A program made the position numbers and the translations under genes. Below, in pieces: positions 35,880 through 43,776 of a stretch of 64,000 bases of DNA (position 1 is the stretch's first letter; every line of letters begins with the position of its first letter). The notes under the pieces were generated by a model. The model ran no database searches. It was not told the origin of the DNA and saw only the letters and a program-made list of their open reading frames with translations. Origin of the DNA: Acidobacteriota bacterium (GTDB taxonomy: Bacteria; Acidobacteriota; Terriglobia; Bryobacterales; Bryobacteraceae); assembly GCA_025352795.1 (NCBI GenBank), contig JANXSF010000103.1, positions 1 to 64,000 of the forward strand, read 5' to 3'.

Positions 35880-37301
35880 ATGAGACCACGCTCAATTGTT
35901 GGACCGATACTGTTGATTGGCTTTGGGACTTTGTTTCTTGTAAACAACATTCGTCCCGACCTGCCCATTCTGAGTGTGTTCAGTACTTATTGGCCGTTCC
36001 TACTGATTGGTTGGGGAATCATGCGATTGGCAGAAATTCTTAACTGGCACACGCAGGGCCGCCCCTTGCCCCGCTTTGGAATTTCCGGCGGCGAATGGAC
36101 GTTAGCAATCTGCCTCAGCGTACTTGGAACCAGTGCACTTTATGGTGGACGGATGAGCCACAATTGGCCACGATTCCGCATGAAGGGTTTGGAAATGTTG
36201 GGAGAACCTTTCGACTATCCGCTATCTGGTTCAACCATGTCTAAAACAAATTCGCCCCGTATTGTTATTGAATCGTTTCGCGGGAATGTAAGGATTGCTG
36301 GTGGCGATTCAAACGAAGTGAAGTTGGCGGGCAGCAAGCAGATTCGCACGTACAATCGCACTGAAGCGGATAAGAGTGATAAAAACAGCCCATTGGAAAT
36401 TGTGGATCAAGGCAACGTGATCATTATCCGAATGAATCATGACCGGGTAGTGGATTCAGCGCAATTGAAAGCCGATTTCGATTTGAAGGTTCCCAAAGGA
36501 TCGTCCATTGAAGCTCGCGGACGTTACGGCGATTTTGACATCAATGACATTCAAGGCGGCATAGAAATAACTTCCGACAATGCCGGAGTGCGGATGGCAA
36601 ACATTGGCGGACCCGTTCGTTTGGACTTACGACGCAGCGATACAGTGCGCGTGTCCAACGCGAAAAGCTCTGTGGAAGTGAAGAGTCCGCGTGGGCAGGA
36701 TCTGGAATTTGAAAATATTGAGGGTCCGCTTACAGTGAACGGGAATTATTCGGGCGATATGCAATTTCGTGGAGTACAAAAAGTGTTCCGGTTTGAAAGC
36801 TCACGCACAACTTTCCGTATTGAAAAGATGCCTGGTTCGGTACGCATCAGTTCAGGAAATATCAGCGGATCAAATCTTACTGGCCCGATCCTGCTGACAT
36901 CGAACTCGAAAGATGTGGAGTTGAGTGACTTTACGAATTCATTGGAAGTAACGGTGGATCGTGGCGATCTGGAGATCCGTCCAGGGCGCATGCCGCTGGG
37001 CAAGATCGACGCTACAACCAAATCGGGACGGGTGGACATTGCCCTTCCACCATCGGCAAAGTTTGAAATGAACGCCACCACGGACAAGGGCGAAGTGGAT
37101 AACGAATGGGGCGACCCTTTGAAATCGGAAGAACAGGGTCGGCGAGGTAAGCTGACCGGATCTACCGGGCAAGGACCTGGTATCACGGCGCACACCAATC
37201 GTGGGAACGTGATTATCCGTAAGGCATCGGCGGAGGTTGTGGCACCTGCGGCACCGGCGCCACCGAAGGCTCCAAAGGCTCCTGGCGAAGCTCAGTTATA
37301 A
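35880..37301 (+). CDS. LiaF-like membrane anchor plus DUF4097 beta-helix domain
   Basis: 473 residues. Two N-terminal helices (GPILLIGFGTLFLVNNI and YWPFLLIGWGIMRLAEI) match the preceding proteins, then a third hydrophobic stretch leads to a long beta-helix-like DUF4097 domain (about 125-450) with repeated turns such as IVIESFRGNVRIAGGDSNEV and VRLDLRRSDTVRVSNAKSS. The C-terminus is a Pro/Ala tail (APAPPKAPKAPGEAQL). AGGGAG lies about 9 bases before the ATG at 35880; the ATG at 35859 would add seven polar residues. It closes the ECF operon. DUF4097 proteins are found with envelope-stress regulators; the ligand is unknown. Confidence 0.88.
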   Translation: MRPRSIVGPILLIGFGTLFLVNNIRPDLPILSVFSTYWPFLLIGWGIMRLAEILNWHTQGRPLPRFGISGGEWTLAICLSVLGTSALYGGRMSHNWPRFRMKGLEMLGEPFDYPLSGSTMSKTNSPRIVIESFRGNVRIAGGDSNEVKLAGSKQIRTYNRTEADKSDKNSPLEIVDQGNVIIIRMNHDRVVDSAQLKADFDLKVPKGSSIEARGRYGDFDINDIQGGIEITSDNAGVRMANIGGPVRLDLRRSDTVRVSNAKSSVEVKSPRGQDLEFENIEGPLTVNGNYSGDMQFRGVQKVFRFESSRTTFRIEKMPGSVRISSGNISGSNLTGPILLTSNSKDVELSDFTNSLEVTVDRGDLEIRPGRMPLGKIDATTKSGRVDIALPPSAKFEMNATTDKGEVDNEWGDPLKSEEQGRRGKLTGSTGQGPGITAHTNRGNVIIRKASAEVVAPAAPAPPKAPKAPGEAQL

Positions 37302-37372
37302 GTGTCTTGTCGATCAACCCATAGTGTCGAGGGCTGGGAACAAACGAAGAAACTGGATTTTGCGTGAGGGTC

Positions 37373-37473
37373 GCCAAAGGGGGACACGCTGATCTAGCCA
37401 CTCGCTGATTACCGTTGGGCAGTTTGGGGAAGAATTCAGTTGCTCGGGCCAGACCAACATGTCCCCCTTTGGC
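37373..37473. repeat. MITE-like element: 14-bp perfect terminal inverted repeats, 101 bp
   Basis: GCCAAAGGGGGACA (37373-37386) and its exact reverse complement TGTCCCCCTTTGGC (37460-37473) bound a 73-base spacer with no ORF. It lies between two convergent genes. The G-rich CAAAGGGGGACA sequence is a type I associate from memory with REP/MITE repeats of acidobacteria and other soil bacteria, but copy number cannot be checked here. Could also form a long hairpin acting as terminator for either neighbour. Confidence 0.65.
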
Positions 37474-37540
37474 TTGCATGGTTCCTATCCAGTCGCTTGA
37501 GATTCTTCGACTGCCGTTTCCAAAACTTCGGAATTCTGTC

Positions 37541-38854
37541 TTAACCAAGTAGAACGATTCGCACATCCATTACGTTAGTATTCGTAGGACCGGTGATCAG
37601 CAGGTCACCTAGTTTTTCGAAGAAGGAGAACGAATCATTGCGGGCTAGAAAATCGCTGGCGTTCATTCCCAATGCATCCGCTCTTGCCAATGTCGTTGTA
37701 TCGGCGAAGGCACCGGCTGCTATCGTTGGGCCATCGCTTCCATCGGTGCCAGCGGATAGAACCAGAGTATTGGGGACGTCGGCAAGGTGTAGTGCTGCAG
37801 CAAGGGAGAACTCCTGATTGCGCCCACCTTTGCCCTGGCCACGGAGAGTCACCGTAGTTTCACCACCGGAAAGCAGGCAGGCCGGGGCGCGTAAAGGTTG
37901 GCCGGAAGCGCGAACTTCCCTGGCGATAGCGACATGCATCCCAGCTATATCGCGCGTTTCCCCTTCTATGGTGGTGGAAAGAACCAGTGGTTTGTAACCC
38001 AACTGGCGAGCTGTTTTTGCAGCCGCTTCCATCGCCTGGCGGTTGCTGCCAACGATGATGGTTTGAGATTTACGAAACAGCGGATCGGCTGGCTTGGGGG
38101 TTTCCTGTTTGGCCGCTTGGAGAATACGCAGGGCGCGAGCAGGAATCTTTTTGAGTAAGTCGTACTTGAGTAAAATGTTGAGCGCATCGGCGAAGGTTGA
38201 CGGGTCTGGCACGGTGGGGCCGCTGCCGATTACCGAAAGATCGTCACCGATGACGTCGCTTAGTATGAGTGTTAGTAAAGTGGCGGGGAACACGGCCTGG
38301 GCCAGTTGACCGCCCTTGATAGAGGAAAGATGTTTACGGACCGCATTGATTTCGTGAATCGTCGCACCACAGGCAAGCAGCAGGGCAGTAACCCTCTGCT
38401 TATCGTTGAGTGTGAGCCCATCAGTGGGAGCGGGAAGCAGCGCCGAAGCACCGCCGCTGATAAGGCAGATGACCAGGTCACGAGGACCGGCCGCCCGAGC
38501 TATCTCCAAAATCTGGAGCGCGCCATCGACCCCATTTTGATTGGGAAGCGGATGGCTCGCCTGGTAAAGACGGATGCGACGCAACGGGGCGAGATGGCCG
38601 TCTTTGATATTGATGAGGCCGTCCGATATCTTCTTGCCAAGTAGTTTTTCAATAGCGGAAGACATGGACGTACCGGCCTTCCCTGCCCCGATGACGTAGA
38701 TGTTATTGAAGCTTGAAAGATCATAGCGACGACGCCCGGCGATTAAGGTGTCCTTTGCTAGGCGGAGGTGAGATAGGACCGCCTGAGTAGGGTCAGCAGC
38801 GGTGACAGCGGCGCGAAATATTTTCTGCGCGTCAGAACGTAAGTTTCGTTTCAT
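37541..38854 (-). CDS. Glycerate 2-kinase (MOFRL/TtuD-GckA family)
   Basis: 437 residues. The N-terminal glycerate-kinase domain shows VIGAGKAGTSM, the catalytic loop region ISGGASALLPAPTDG and HLSSIKGGQLA; the C-terminal MOFRL domain shows LLSGGETTVTLRGQGKGGRNQEF and SAGTDGSDGPT. It phosphorylates D-glycerate to 2-phosphoglycerate, feeding glyoxylate, serine or sugar-acid degradation into glycolysis. It overlaps the shikimate kinase gene by 4 bases (ATGA), so the two are co-translated, although their pathways are unrelated. Full length for the family. Confidence 0.95.
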   Translation of the reverse strand: MKRNLRSDAQKIFRAAVTAADPTQAVLSHLRLAKDTLIAGRRRYDLSSFNNIYVIGAGKAGTSMSSAIEKLLGKKISDGLINIKDGHLAPLRRIRLYQASHPLPNQNGVDGALQILEIARAAGPRDLVICLISGGASALLPAPTDGLTLNDKQRVTALLLACGATIHEINAVRKHLSSIKGGQLAQAVFPATLLTLILSDVIGDDLSVIGSGPTVPDPSTFADALNILLKYDLLKKIPARALRILQAAKQETPKPADPLFRKSQTIIVGSNRQAMEAAAKTARQLGYKPLVLSTTIEGETRDIAGMHVAIAREVRASGQPLRAPACLLSGGETTVTLRGQGKGGRNQEFSLAAALHLADVPNTLVLSAGTDGSDGPTIAAGAFADTTTLARADALGMNASDFLARNDSFSFFEKLGDLLITGPTNTNVMDVRIVLLG

Positions 38855-39390
38855 TGGAAAAACTCGAGTGCAAGAATGGCTTCTACGGTTGGGTTAACAT
38901 CGTCCGATGTGATGGAAATACGTTCGTCTGCTTCAGCGTAAGCATGGCGACGAGTGTCAAACAGAGTTCGGAATTTTTCAGGATCGCGGGCCAAGGGACG
39001 ATGCCCAAAACCGGCCACCCGGCGCTCCACCATTTTAAAAGGAACATCCAGCCAAATGGTCAGCCCGGCATCCCGCAGTGCCAATCGATTGGCACGTTGC
39101 GCAAATGTCCCACCACCCAAGGCAATCACCAACTGTTGCCCTGCTTTCACTTCGGCAATGCGACGAGCAAGCATGTCTGATTCAATGTGTCGAAATACGG
39201 TTTCCCCATCCTGATCAAAAACTTCGGGAATTGTTTTATGGGCATGGGCTTCAATATCGTGATCCAGGTCGACAAATCGCCAGCCAATACTGGATGCCAG
39301 TTTACGACCAATGGTACTTTTGCCCGAACCCATGAAGCCAACTAAATAAATTCCAGGAGTTTGTTTCGCTTTCAGATTCGATGTTTTCAT
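38851..39390 (-). CDS. aroK: Shikimate kinase
   Basis: 179 residues. The P-loop is G18-FMGSGKS25, the shikimate-binding Asp/Arg region reads FVDLDHDIEAHAHKTI, RHIES and IALGGGTF, and the LID has HRPLA. It transfers phosphate from ATP to shikimate in aromatic amino acid biosynthesis. The ATG at 39390 is chosen because the family begins about 15 residues before the P-loop; the open frame extends to 39486 without similarity. Divergent from the Lon-N gene, with starts only 22 bases apart. Followed by the glycerate kinase with 4-base overlap. Confidence 0.95.
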   Translation of the reverse strand: MKTSNLKAKQTPGIYLVGFMGSGKSTIGRKLASSIGWRFVDLDHDIEAHAHKTIPEVFDQDGETVFRHIESDMLARRIAEVKAGQQLVIALGGGTFAQRANRLALRDAGLTIWLDVPFKMVERRVAGFGHRPLARDPEKFRTLFDTRRHAYAEADERISITSDDVNPTVEAILALEFFQ

Positions 39391-39412
39391 GCAAGAACGC
39401 CATAATAGTAAC

Positions 39413-40045
39413 ATGCGTGAAGCGATATTGCCGCTGTTCCCTTTAACTCTGGTTCTGCTTCCGCGGACTCCTCTTCCCCTGCACATTTTCGAGGAACGCT
39501 ACAAGGAAATGATCGGCGAAGCATTGGATGCCGATACTGAGTTTGGCATTGTGCTGGTGATGAAGCGGGGTCTGGCGGGCATTGGTTGTTCAGCTAGAAT
39601 CAGAGAATTACTCCGAAAATTAGAAGATGGCCGGATGGATATTCTGGCCGAAGGTCGGTACCGGTTCGAGATCGCCGGAACGGACAATGAGCGCAACTTT
39701 CTGCGCGGCCGGGTGCGCTATTTCGACGATGACCCAGGCCTGCAACCACCACCAGAAGAGCTGATAGCCAAGGTGTTGCGGCAATACTATACGTTGCGAA
39801 ATCTGGATGAAACGTTACCTGAACCAAGGTTGAACGAATCCCAACTGAGCTTTCAATTAGGGCAGGCCACCGATGATTTGAGCGTGCGGCAGCATTTATT
39901 GCAATCGCGCAGCGAGGAAGAACGGCTGGTGCGGTTGGAGGAACATTTTCCATCGTTGATTGAAGAGCGTCGTCAAACGGCTCAGTTGAAGCGCGTGATT
40001 CCGACGAATGGACATGGCAAGTTGCCAACCAACGGACACCAATGA
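39413..40045 (+). CDS. LON substrate-binding (N-terminal) domain protein
   Basis: 210 residues. The sequence LPLFPLTLVLLPRTPLPLHIFEERYKEMI is the hallmark of the Lon N-domain (shown in two parts: LPLFPLTLVLLP and PLHIFEERY), and RYRFEIAGT and helical C-terminal half complete the fold; no ATPase or protease part follows. Such free-standing Lon-N proteins may bind unfolded proteins or act in proteolysis control. The ATG at 39413 is preferred because it starts at the domain edge; the ATG at 39389 would overlap the shikimate kinase start. Overlaps the HAD gene by 4 bases. Confidence 0.9.
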   Translation: MREAILPLFPLTLVLLPRTPLPLHIFEERYKEMIGEALDADTEFGIVLVMKRGLAGIGCSARIRELLRKLEDGRMDILAEGRYRFEIAGTDNERNFLRGRVRYFDDDPGLQPPPEELIAKVLRQYYTLRNLDETLPEPRLNESQLSFQLGQATDDLSVRQHLLQSRSEEERLVRLEEHFPSLIEERRQTAQLKRVIPTNGHGKLPTNGHQ

Positions 40046-40728
40046 GCTGGCATCTGATTATTGATGCAGACGATACCTTGTGGGAGAACAACATCTACTT
40101 TGAAGACGCGTTCGACCGCTTCGTGGAGTTTCTAGATCTGCCTAAACTGACCGGGGCCGAGATACGGGAACACTTGAATTTAATTGAAATTGAAAATGCC
40201 AAGACTTTCGGATATGGTTCGGTGAGCTTTGGTCGCAATATGGTGGAGTGCCTGCACCAGTTGTCACAGCGTCCGGTGGCGGCACAAGATGAGGAGGCAG
40301 TTCGCGAATTCGCACACGTGATTCTGGATCATCCAATGGTGATTCTTCCTGATGTCGTCGAGACTTTGGAATATTTATCCGGAAAATATGAACTGACCCT
40401 GTTCACTAAGGGGAGCCACGCCGAACAAGTGGCGAAGGTGGATAGGTCTGGGCTGGCTCGTTACTTTACGCACGTCGAGGTGACCAAAGAAAAGCATCGT
40501 GAGGCGTATCACGGTTTGACACAGTTACGCGGCATGGATCGGGAACGGGCGTGGATGGTGGGGAACTCACCCAAATCGGACATCAATCCGGCGTTGGCAG
40601 CCGGGTTGAACGCGGCATACATACCCCATTCGCGCACATGGGTGTTGGAACGTGAGGATTTGCGTCCGGCTGGACCGGGAAAGTTGTTGGTATTGGAGAG
40701 TTTCGCGGGGTTGCGGGAGCATTTTTAG
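40042..40728 (+). CDS. HAD-superfamily hydrolase
   Basis: 228 residues. Motif I is D8-A-D10-D-T12 (nucleophile D8, acid/base D10), motif II is the Thr in LFTKGS, the motif III Lys is K in VTKEKH, and motif IV acidic residues are in MVGNSPKSDINPA. A helical cap lies between motifs I and II. It is likely a phosphatase (phosphoglycolate- or nucleotide-type) in the cytoplasm; the substrate is undetermined. The 4-base overlap with the Lon-N gene implies translational coupling. Confidence 0.92.
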   Translation: MSWHLIIDADDTLWENNIYFEDAFDRFVEFLDLPKLTGAEIREHLNLIEIENAKTFGYGSVSFGRNMVECLHQLSQRPVAAQDEEAVREFAHVILDHPMVILPDVVETLEYLSGKYELTLFTKGSHAEQVAKVDRSGLARYFTHVEVTKEKHREAYHGLTQLRGMDRERAWMVGNSPKSDINPALAAGLNAAYIPHSRTWVLEREDLRPAGPGKLLVLESFAGLREHF

Positions 40729-40781
40729 GTTGAATATGTTGGGCGAATAGTGTTACTCTTACCAGTAGGAGTGTTACCGAA

Positions 40782-41021
40782 ATGGGAGTTACCACGAAAG
40801 GGCAAGTTACAATTCCGCAGAACATGCGGATACAATTGGGGCTAATGCCGTACACAAAGGTCCAATTCCAGATTGTTGGTGACGCGGTGCAAATTCGCAA
40901 GGCTAAGCAACCAGCCAGCAGCTCGGCCCGAGGTCAAGCGGTTTTGAATGCCCTACGGGGTACGGCTGATTGTGGATTAAGCACCAATGAAATTATGGCT
41001 ATGACTCGCGGAGACGAATGA
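40782..41021 (+). CDS. vapB: VapB-type antitoxin (AbrB/MazE swapped-hairpin)
   Basis: 79 residues. The N-terminus VTTKGQVTIPQNMRIQLGL is the canonical AbrB/SpoVT DNA-binding fold. The C-terminal part (STNEIMAMTRGDE) should wrap the toxin. AGGAG stands about 10 bases before the ATG. Upstream, GTGTTAC occurs twice (about 40750 and 40772) as a direct repeat, a candidate operator for autoregulation. It overlaps vapC by 4 bases. Confidence 0.92.
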   Translation: MGVTTKGQVTIPQNMRIQLGLMPYTKVQFQIVGDAVQIRKAKQPASSSARGQAVLNALRGTADCGLSTNEIMAMTRGDE

Positions 41022-41440
41022 GCACAGCCCAGTTTCTGGGCGTATTAGTGGATAGCAATATTCTGATTGATATTGCTACCAACGATCCTGAATGGAGCGA
41101 ATGGTCAGCCAATGCCCTGGCCGAAGCTGCTGAAAGTCACGTTTTAATTATCAACCCAATTATTTATAGCGAAGTATCCATAGGGTACTCCACGATTGAA
41201 GGGTTGAACATTGCATTGCCATCACAAATCTATCGGCGAGACCAACTTCCTTGGGAAGCTGGATTCTTGGCGGGTAGATGCTTCAGTGCCTATCGGAAAC
41301 GAGGTGGGACAAGAAGATCTCCACTACCAGACTTCTATATTGGAGCTCACGCAGCGATTGGGAGACTGGCGTTATTGACACGGGATGCGAGTCTGTATCG
41401 GACGTATTTTCCGAAGATCCATTTGATTGCACCGGAGTAA
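41018..41440 (+). CDS. vapC: VapC-type PIN-domain ribonuclease toxin
   Basis: 140 residues. The four acidic residues of the PIN active site are present: D12 (in VLVDSNILID), E52, D105 (in SPLPDFYIGAHA) and D123 (in LLTRDASLY). PIN toxins cleave RNA, often tRNA or rRNA, when free of their antitoxin. Its ATG overlaps the vapB stop (ATGA), the normal coupling. Both genes look intact, unlike the neighbouring brnTA and relBE loci. Confidence 0.94.
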   Translation: MSTAQFLGVLVDSNILIDIATNDPEWSEWSANALAEAAESHVLIINPIIYSEVSIGYSTIEGLNIALPSQIYRRDQLPWEAGFLAGRCFSAYRKRGGTRRSPLPDFYIGAHAAIGRLALLTRDASLYRTYFPKIHLIAPE

Positions 41441-41446
41441 CGCGAA

Positions 41447-41623
41447 TCAACCGTCTTCGGGACCTTCCAGGTATTCGAGAAGCTTGGAAACACTATCAAT
41501 TCCTACACTCAGTGGTAAGCCCAGTGCTCGAGGCGTTACAAAAAAAAGCTTCTTCGGTCGTGTTTCATCTGGCTCCAAGCCAATCAACGAATCGTCATCG
41601 TCAATACTGGATTTTACTGGCAC
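41447..41623 (-). CDS. Possible small acidic protein, unknown function
   Basis: A 58-codon frame starting GTG at 41623 and ending TGA at 41447. The product begins PVKSSIDDDDSLIGLE and ends VSKLLEYLEGPEDG, with a central FFVTPRALGLPLSVG stretch; composition is protein-like and it ends cleanly 7 bases past vapC on the other strand. Against it: no clear ribosome site, only a GTG start, and an 8-T run within. It lies in the toxin-antitoxin cluster, so a small antitoxin or regulator is possible but unsupported. Confidence 0.35.
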   Translation of the reverse strand: MPVKSSIDDDDSLIGLEPDETRPKKLFFVTPRALGLPLSVGIDSVSKLLEYLEGPEDG

Positions 41624-41700
41624 ATTTTGAGGCTATCACGCTTGGCGACTCTCAATATAGGAATAGTTTGTCTCATGCAAGATGAGCCTGGAGCGGTGGT

Positions 41701-41978
41701 CTAACCGATAGCCTTGTCTTTCTCCAACGAAGAGTGCAAGATCATCTGGATGTAGGTCTGATACAGTAACCCTTTGCGATCAGCGTTGGCTTTGGCAATC
41801 GTAAGATCCGTGACCGGCAGGCGAATTGTTACCGTTTGCAAGGGGATTTTTGGGCGGCCGTACCAGCCTTGAGCGCCTTGCTCATTAATGCAGTAGCCAC
41901 ATTGGGATTGGCGTCCCACCAAGCGGCTTCATCCGCCTCTTTTCTGAAGGCAGGAATGGTGATTCGCTTCAGTGACAT
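41701..41978 (-). pseudogene. brnA: BrnA-type antitoxin, frameshifted
   Basis: The ATG at 41978 opens with MSLKRITIPAFRKEADEAAWWDANPNVATALM, given here in parts as ITIPAFRKEADEAAWW and the following helix: the characteristic BrnA (CopG-like) start. That frame stops early after KSPCKR. The expected rest (TVTIRLPVTDLTIAKANA, GLLYQTYIQMILHSSLE) is in the next frame and ends at 41701. One base is missing around 41850. Length 278 bases is not a multiple of three. BrnA normally binds the toxin and its own operator through its C-terminal helices, which here would not be made. Confidence 0.82.
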
Positions 41979-41980
41979 CG

Positions 41981-42249
41981 TCAGACCCCTTTTAGATAAA
42001 GTTCTACGTGCTGTTTTGACATATCGTAAGCCGTGGCCACACGCACTTTCCCTTTACGCATGGCATATAAAGGATAGTCAACAGCCTTCCTGACCGAGTG
42101 CGACCGAAGCAAAGCACGCGAGCTTCCGATTCATGATCCTGAATATACATCTCCAAGGGTTCGATAAGAATAGCATCTTCGGCCTCAGTCGGAGTTACGT
42201 TGTTTCTGGCTATGTGCGAAACATTGCCAGCGTAGCAATCAAAACTCAC
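41981..42249 (-). pseudogene. brnT: BrnT-type toxin, frameshifted
   Basis: The GTG at 42249 starts SFDCYAGNVSHIARNNVTP, EAEDAILIEPLEM and RVLCFGRTRSGRLLTILY, the BrnT ribonuclease signature. The frame is then lost near 42068; the correct tail (AMRKGKVRVATAYDMSKQHVELYLKGV) lies in the adjacent frame and ends at 41981, two bases before the brnA start, as in intact operons. The 269-base length is not a multiple of three. A truncated BrnT lacks the catalytic C-terminal residues, so the toxin should be inactive. Confidence 0.82.
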
Positions 42250-42264
42250 ATTTACATTGTAAAT
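42250..42264 (-). promoter_or_regulatory. Palindromic operator/promoter of the brnTA locus
   Basis: ATTTACATTGTAAAT is a 7+1+7 perfect inverted repeat directly abutting the brnT start. Read on the minus strand it contains TACAAT, a good -10 box. BrnA antitoxins bind inverted repeats at this position to repress their own operon, so this is very probably the operator, still intact although both genes are broken. Confidence 0.7.
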
Positions 42265-42315
42265 ACAAATTGAAGGGAGAGCGACAATGTTACCTTTTGG
42301 AGGCTGCCGAGGTAT

Positions 42316-43776
42316 TTACTTCCCCAGTGTAGAAGACTGCGTGGCGAAGCCGAGAATCAAGCCGGGGAAGATTCCCAGCGCGATGGTACCTAGCGTCGTC
42401 ACCAGCATAGCCACTCGCAACGTCCCGGCCACAGGCGGCAAATTGACTGTGGACGCGCCTGGTTCGCGGAAGTACATCACTACCAGCACTCGCAGATAGT
42501 AATACGCGGCCACGGCGCTGTTCAAAAGACCTAGGATTGCGAGCCACATCAAATGGCTGTCAATGGCTGCTTTGAACACCAAAAACTTGCCGAAGAATCC
42601 ACCGGTTAACGGGACACCTACCAGACTGAGGATCAGCACGGTGAGGATGGCTGTCACGAATGGCTGCTTCTGGGCGAGGCCAGAAAAATCGTCAACTTCC
42701 ACAAACTTTTCACCATCGCGAGCCATCCAGGTGACAACCGCGAATGCCCCGATGTTCATCAGACAATAACTGGCTAGATAGAACATAACGGCTGCTGTTC
42801 CGACTGCCGAATGGGACGTCACCGCTACCATCACATACCCGGCATGGGCGATGGATGAATAGGCCAACATACGCTTGATGTTCCGCTGCTGTAACGCGGC
42901 GAAATTACCGATGACCATTGTGGCCAGCGACATGATCCAGAACACTGGCTCCCATTGGTTGGAAATGGAATCGAAGGATGTGTAGAAGACTCTGACCATG
43001 ACGGCGAAGGCTGCGGCTTTGGGTCCGGCGCTCATGAAGGCACTAATAGGAGCAGACGAACCTTGGTACACATCAGGTGCCCATACTTGAAACGGTGCTG
43101 CGGAAACTTTGAAGGCCAGGCCAACTAACATAAGTGCGGCGGAAATGCCCACCATCGCCGTGGGGGCTGTGCCATGGCTCAGCACGGTCCGAATCTCTCC
43201 CAAATTAGTAGAACCGGTAAGACCGTAGATCCAGGCCACGCCATAAAGCAGGAAGGCTGTAGCGAAAGATCCCATCAGGAAATACTTCAAAGCGCTTTCG
43301 TTATTGCGGCGATCGTCACGTAAATATCCAGCCAGAATGTAACTGGCGATGGACGAGATTTCAATGCCGATGAAGATCATGATCAGTTCGTTGGCGCAAG
43401 CCATCAAGCTTTGGCCGACCACTGAAAACAGGATCAACGCGTAGAAATCGCCGCTGTTGGCCTTTGCTTCCGATAGATAGTTGGTGGAGACTAGAATGGT
43501 CAGCATGCCAACACCAAGCACTAAGACGCGGAAGAAGGTAGCGAAGCCGTCGACAATGATCATAGACTGGAAGGCCAAGCCAGGATCGTTGTTGGCGGCT
43601 ACTGCAGCAGCCATGGCCGCTGCTAAACCCAGTAGGGAAACATAGCCCAGTGACGACTTATCACGATCCCCCGTCATGGCTTCAAGAATCATTACCAATG
43701 TGCCGACTATGGTGAGAATAATTTCCGGAGCGAACCGAAAGTATTCCGCAGCGCTGGGCATGAAGTTAGCGGGCAT
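42316..43776 (-). CDS. nuoN: NADH-quinone oxidoreductase subunit N
   Basis: 486 residues with about 14 membrane helices, one of three antiporter-like subunits that drive proton pumping in complex I. The conserved half-channel helices show KYFLMGSFATAFLLYGVAWIYG and FKVSAAPFQVWAPDVYQGSS with the key Lys, and the discontinuous helix HAGYVM. AAGGAG lies 7 bases before the ATG at 43776, which overlaps the end of nuoM by 11 bases. Last gene of the operon, followed by the brnTA cluster on the same strand. Confidence 0.96.
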   Translation of the reverse strand: MPANFMPSAAEYFRFAPEIILTIVGTLVMILEAMTGDRDKSSLGYVSLLGLAAAMAAAVAANNDPGLAFQSMIIVDGFATFFRVLVLGVGMLTILVSTNYLSEAKANSGDFYALILFSVVGQSLMACANELIMIFIGIEISSIASYILAGYLRDDRRNNESALKYFLMGSFATAFLLYGVAWIYGLTGSTNLGEIRTVLSHGTAPTAMVGISAALMLVGLAFKVSAAPFQVWAPDVYQGSSAPISAFMSAGPKAAAFAVMVRVFYTSFDSISNQWEPVFWIMSLATMVIGNFAALQQRNIKRMLAYSSIAHAGYVMVAVTSHSAVGTAAVMFYLASYCLMNIGAFAVVTWMARDGEKFVEVDDFSGLAQKQPFVTAILTVLILSLVGVPLTGGFFGKFLVFKAAIDSHLMWLAILGLLNSAVAAYYYLRVLVVMYFREPGASTVNLPPVAGTLRVAMLVTTLGTIALGIFPGLILGFATQSSTLGK

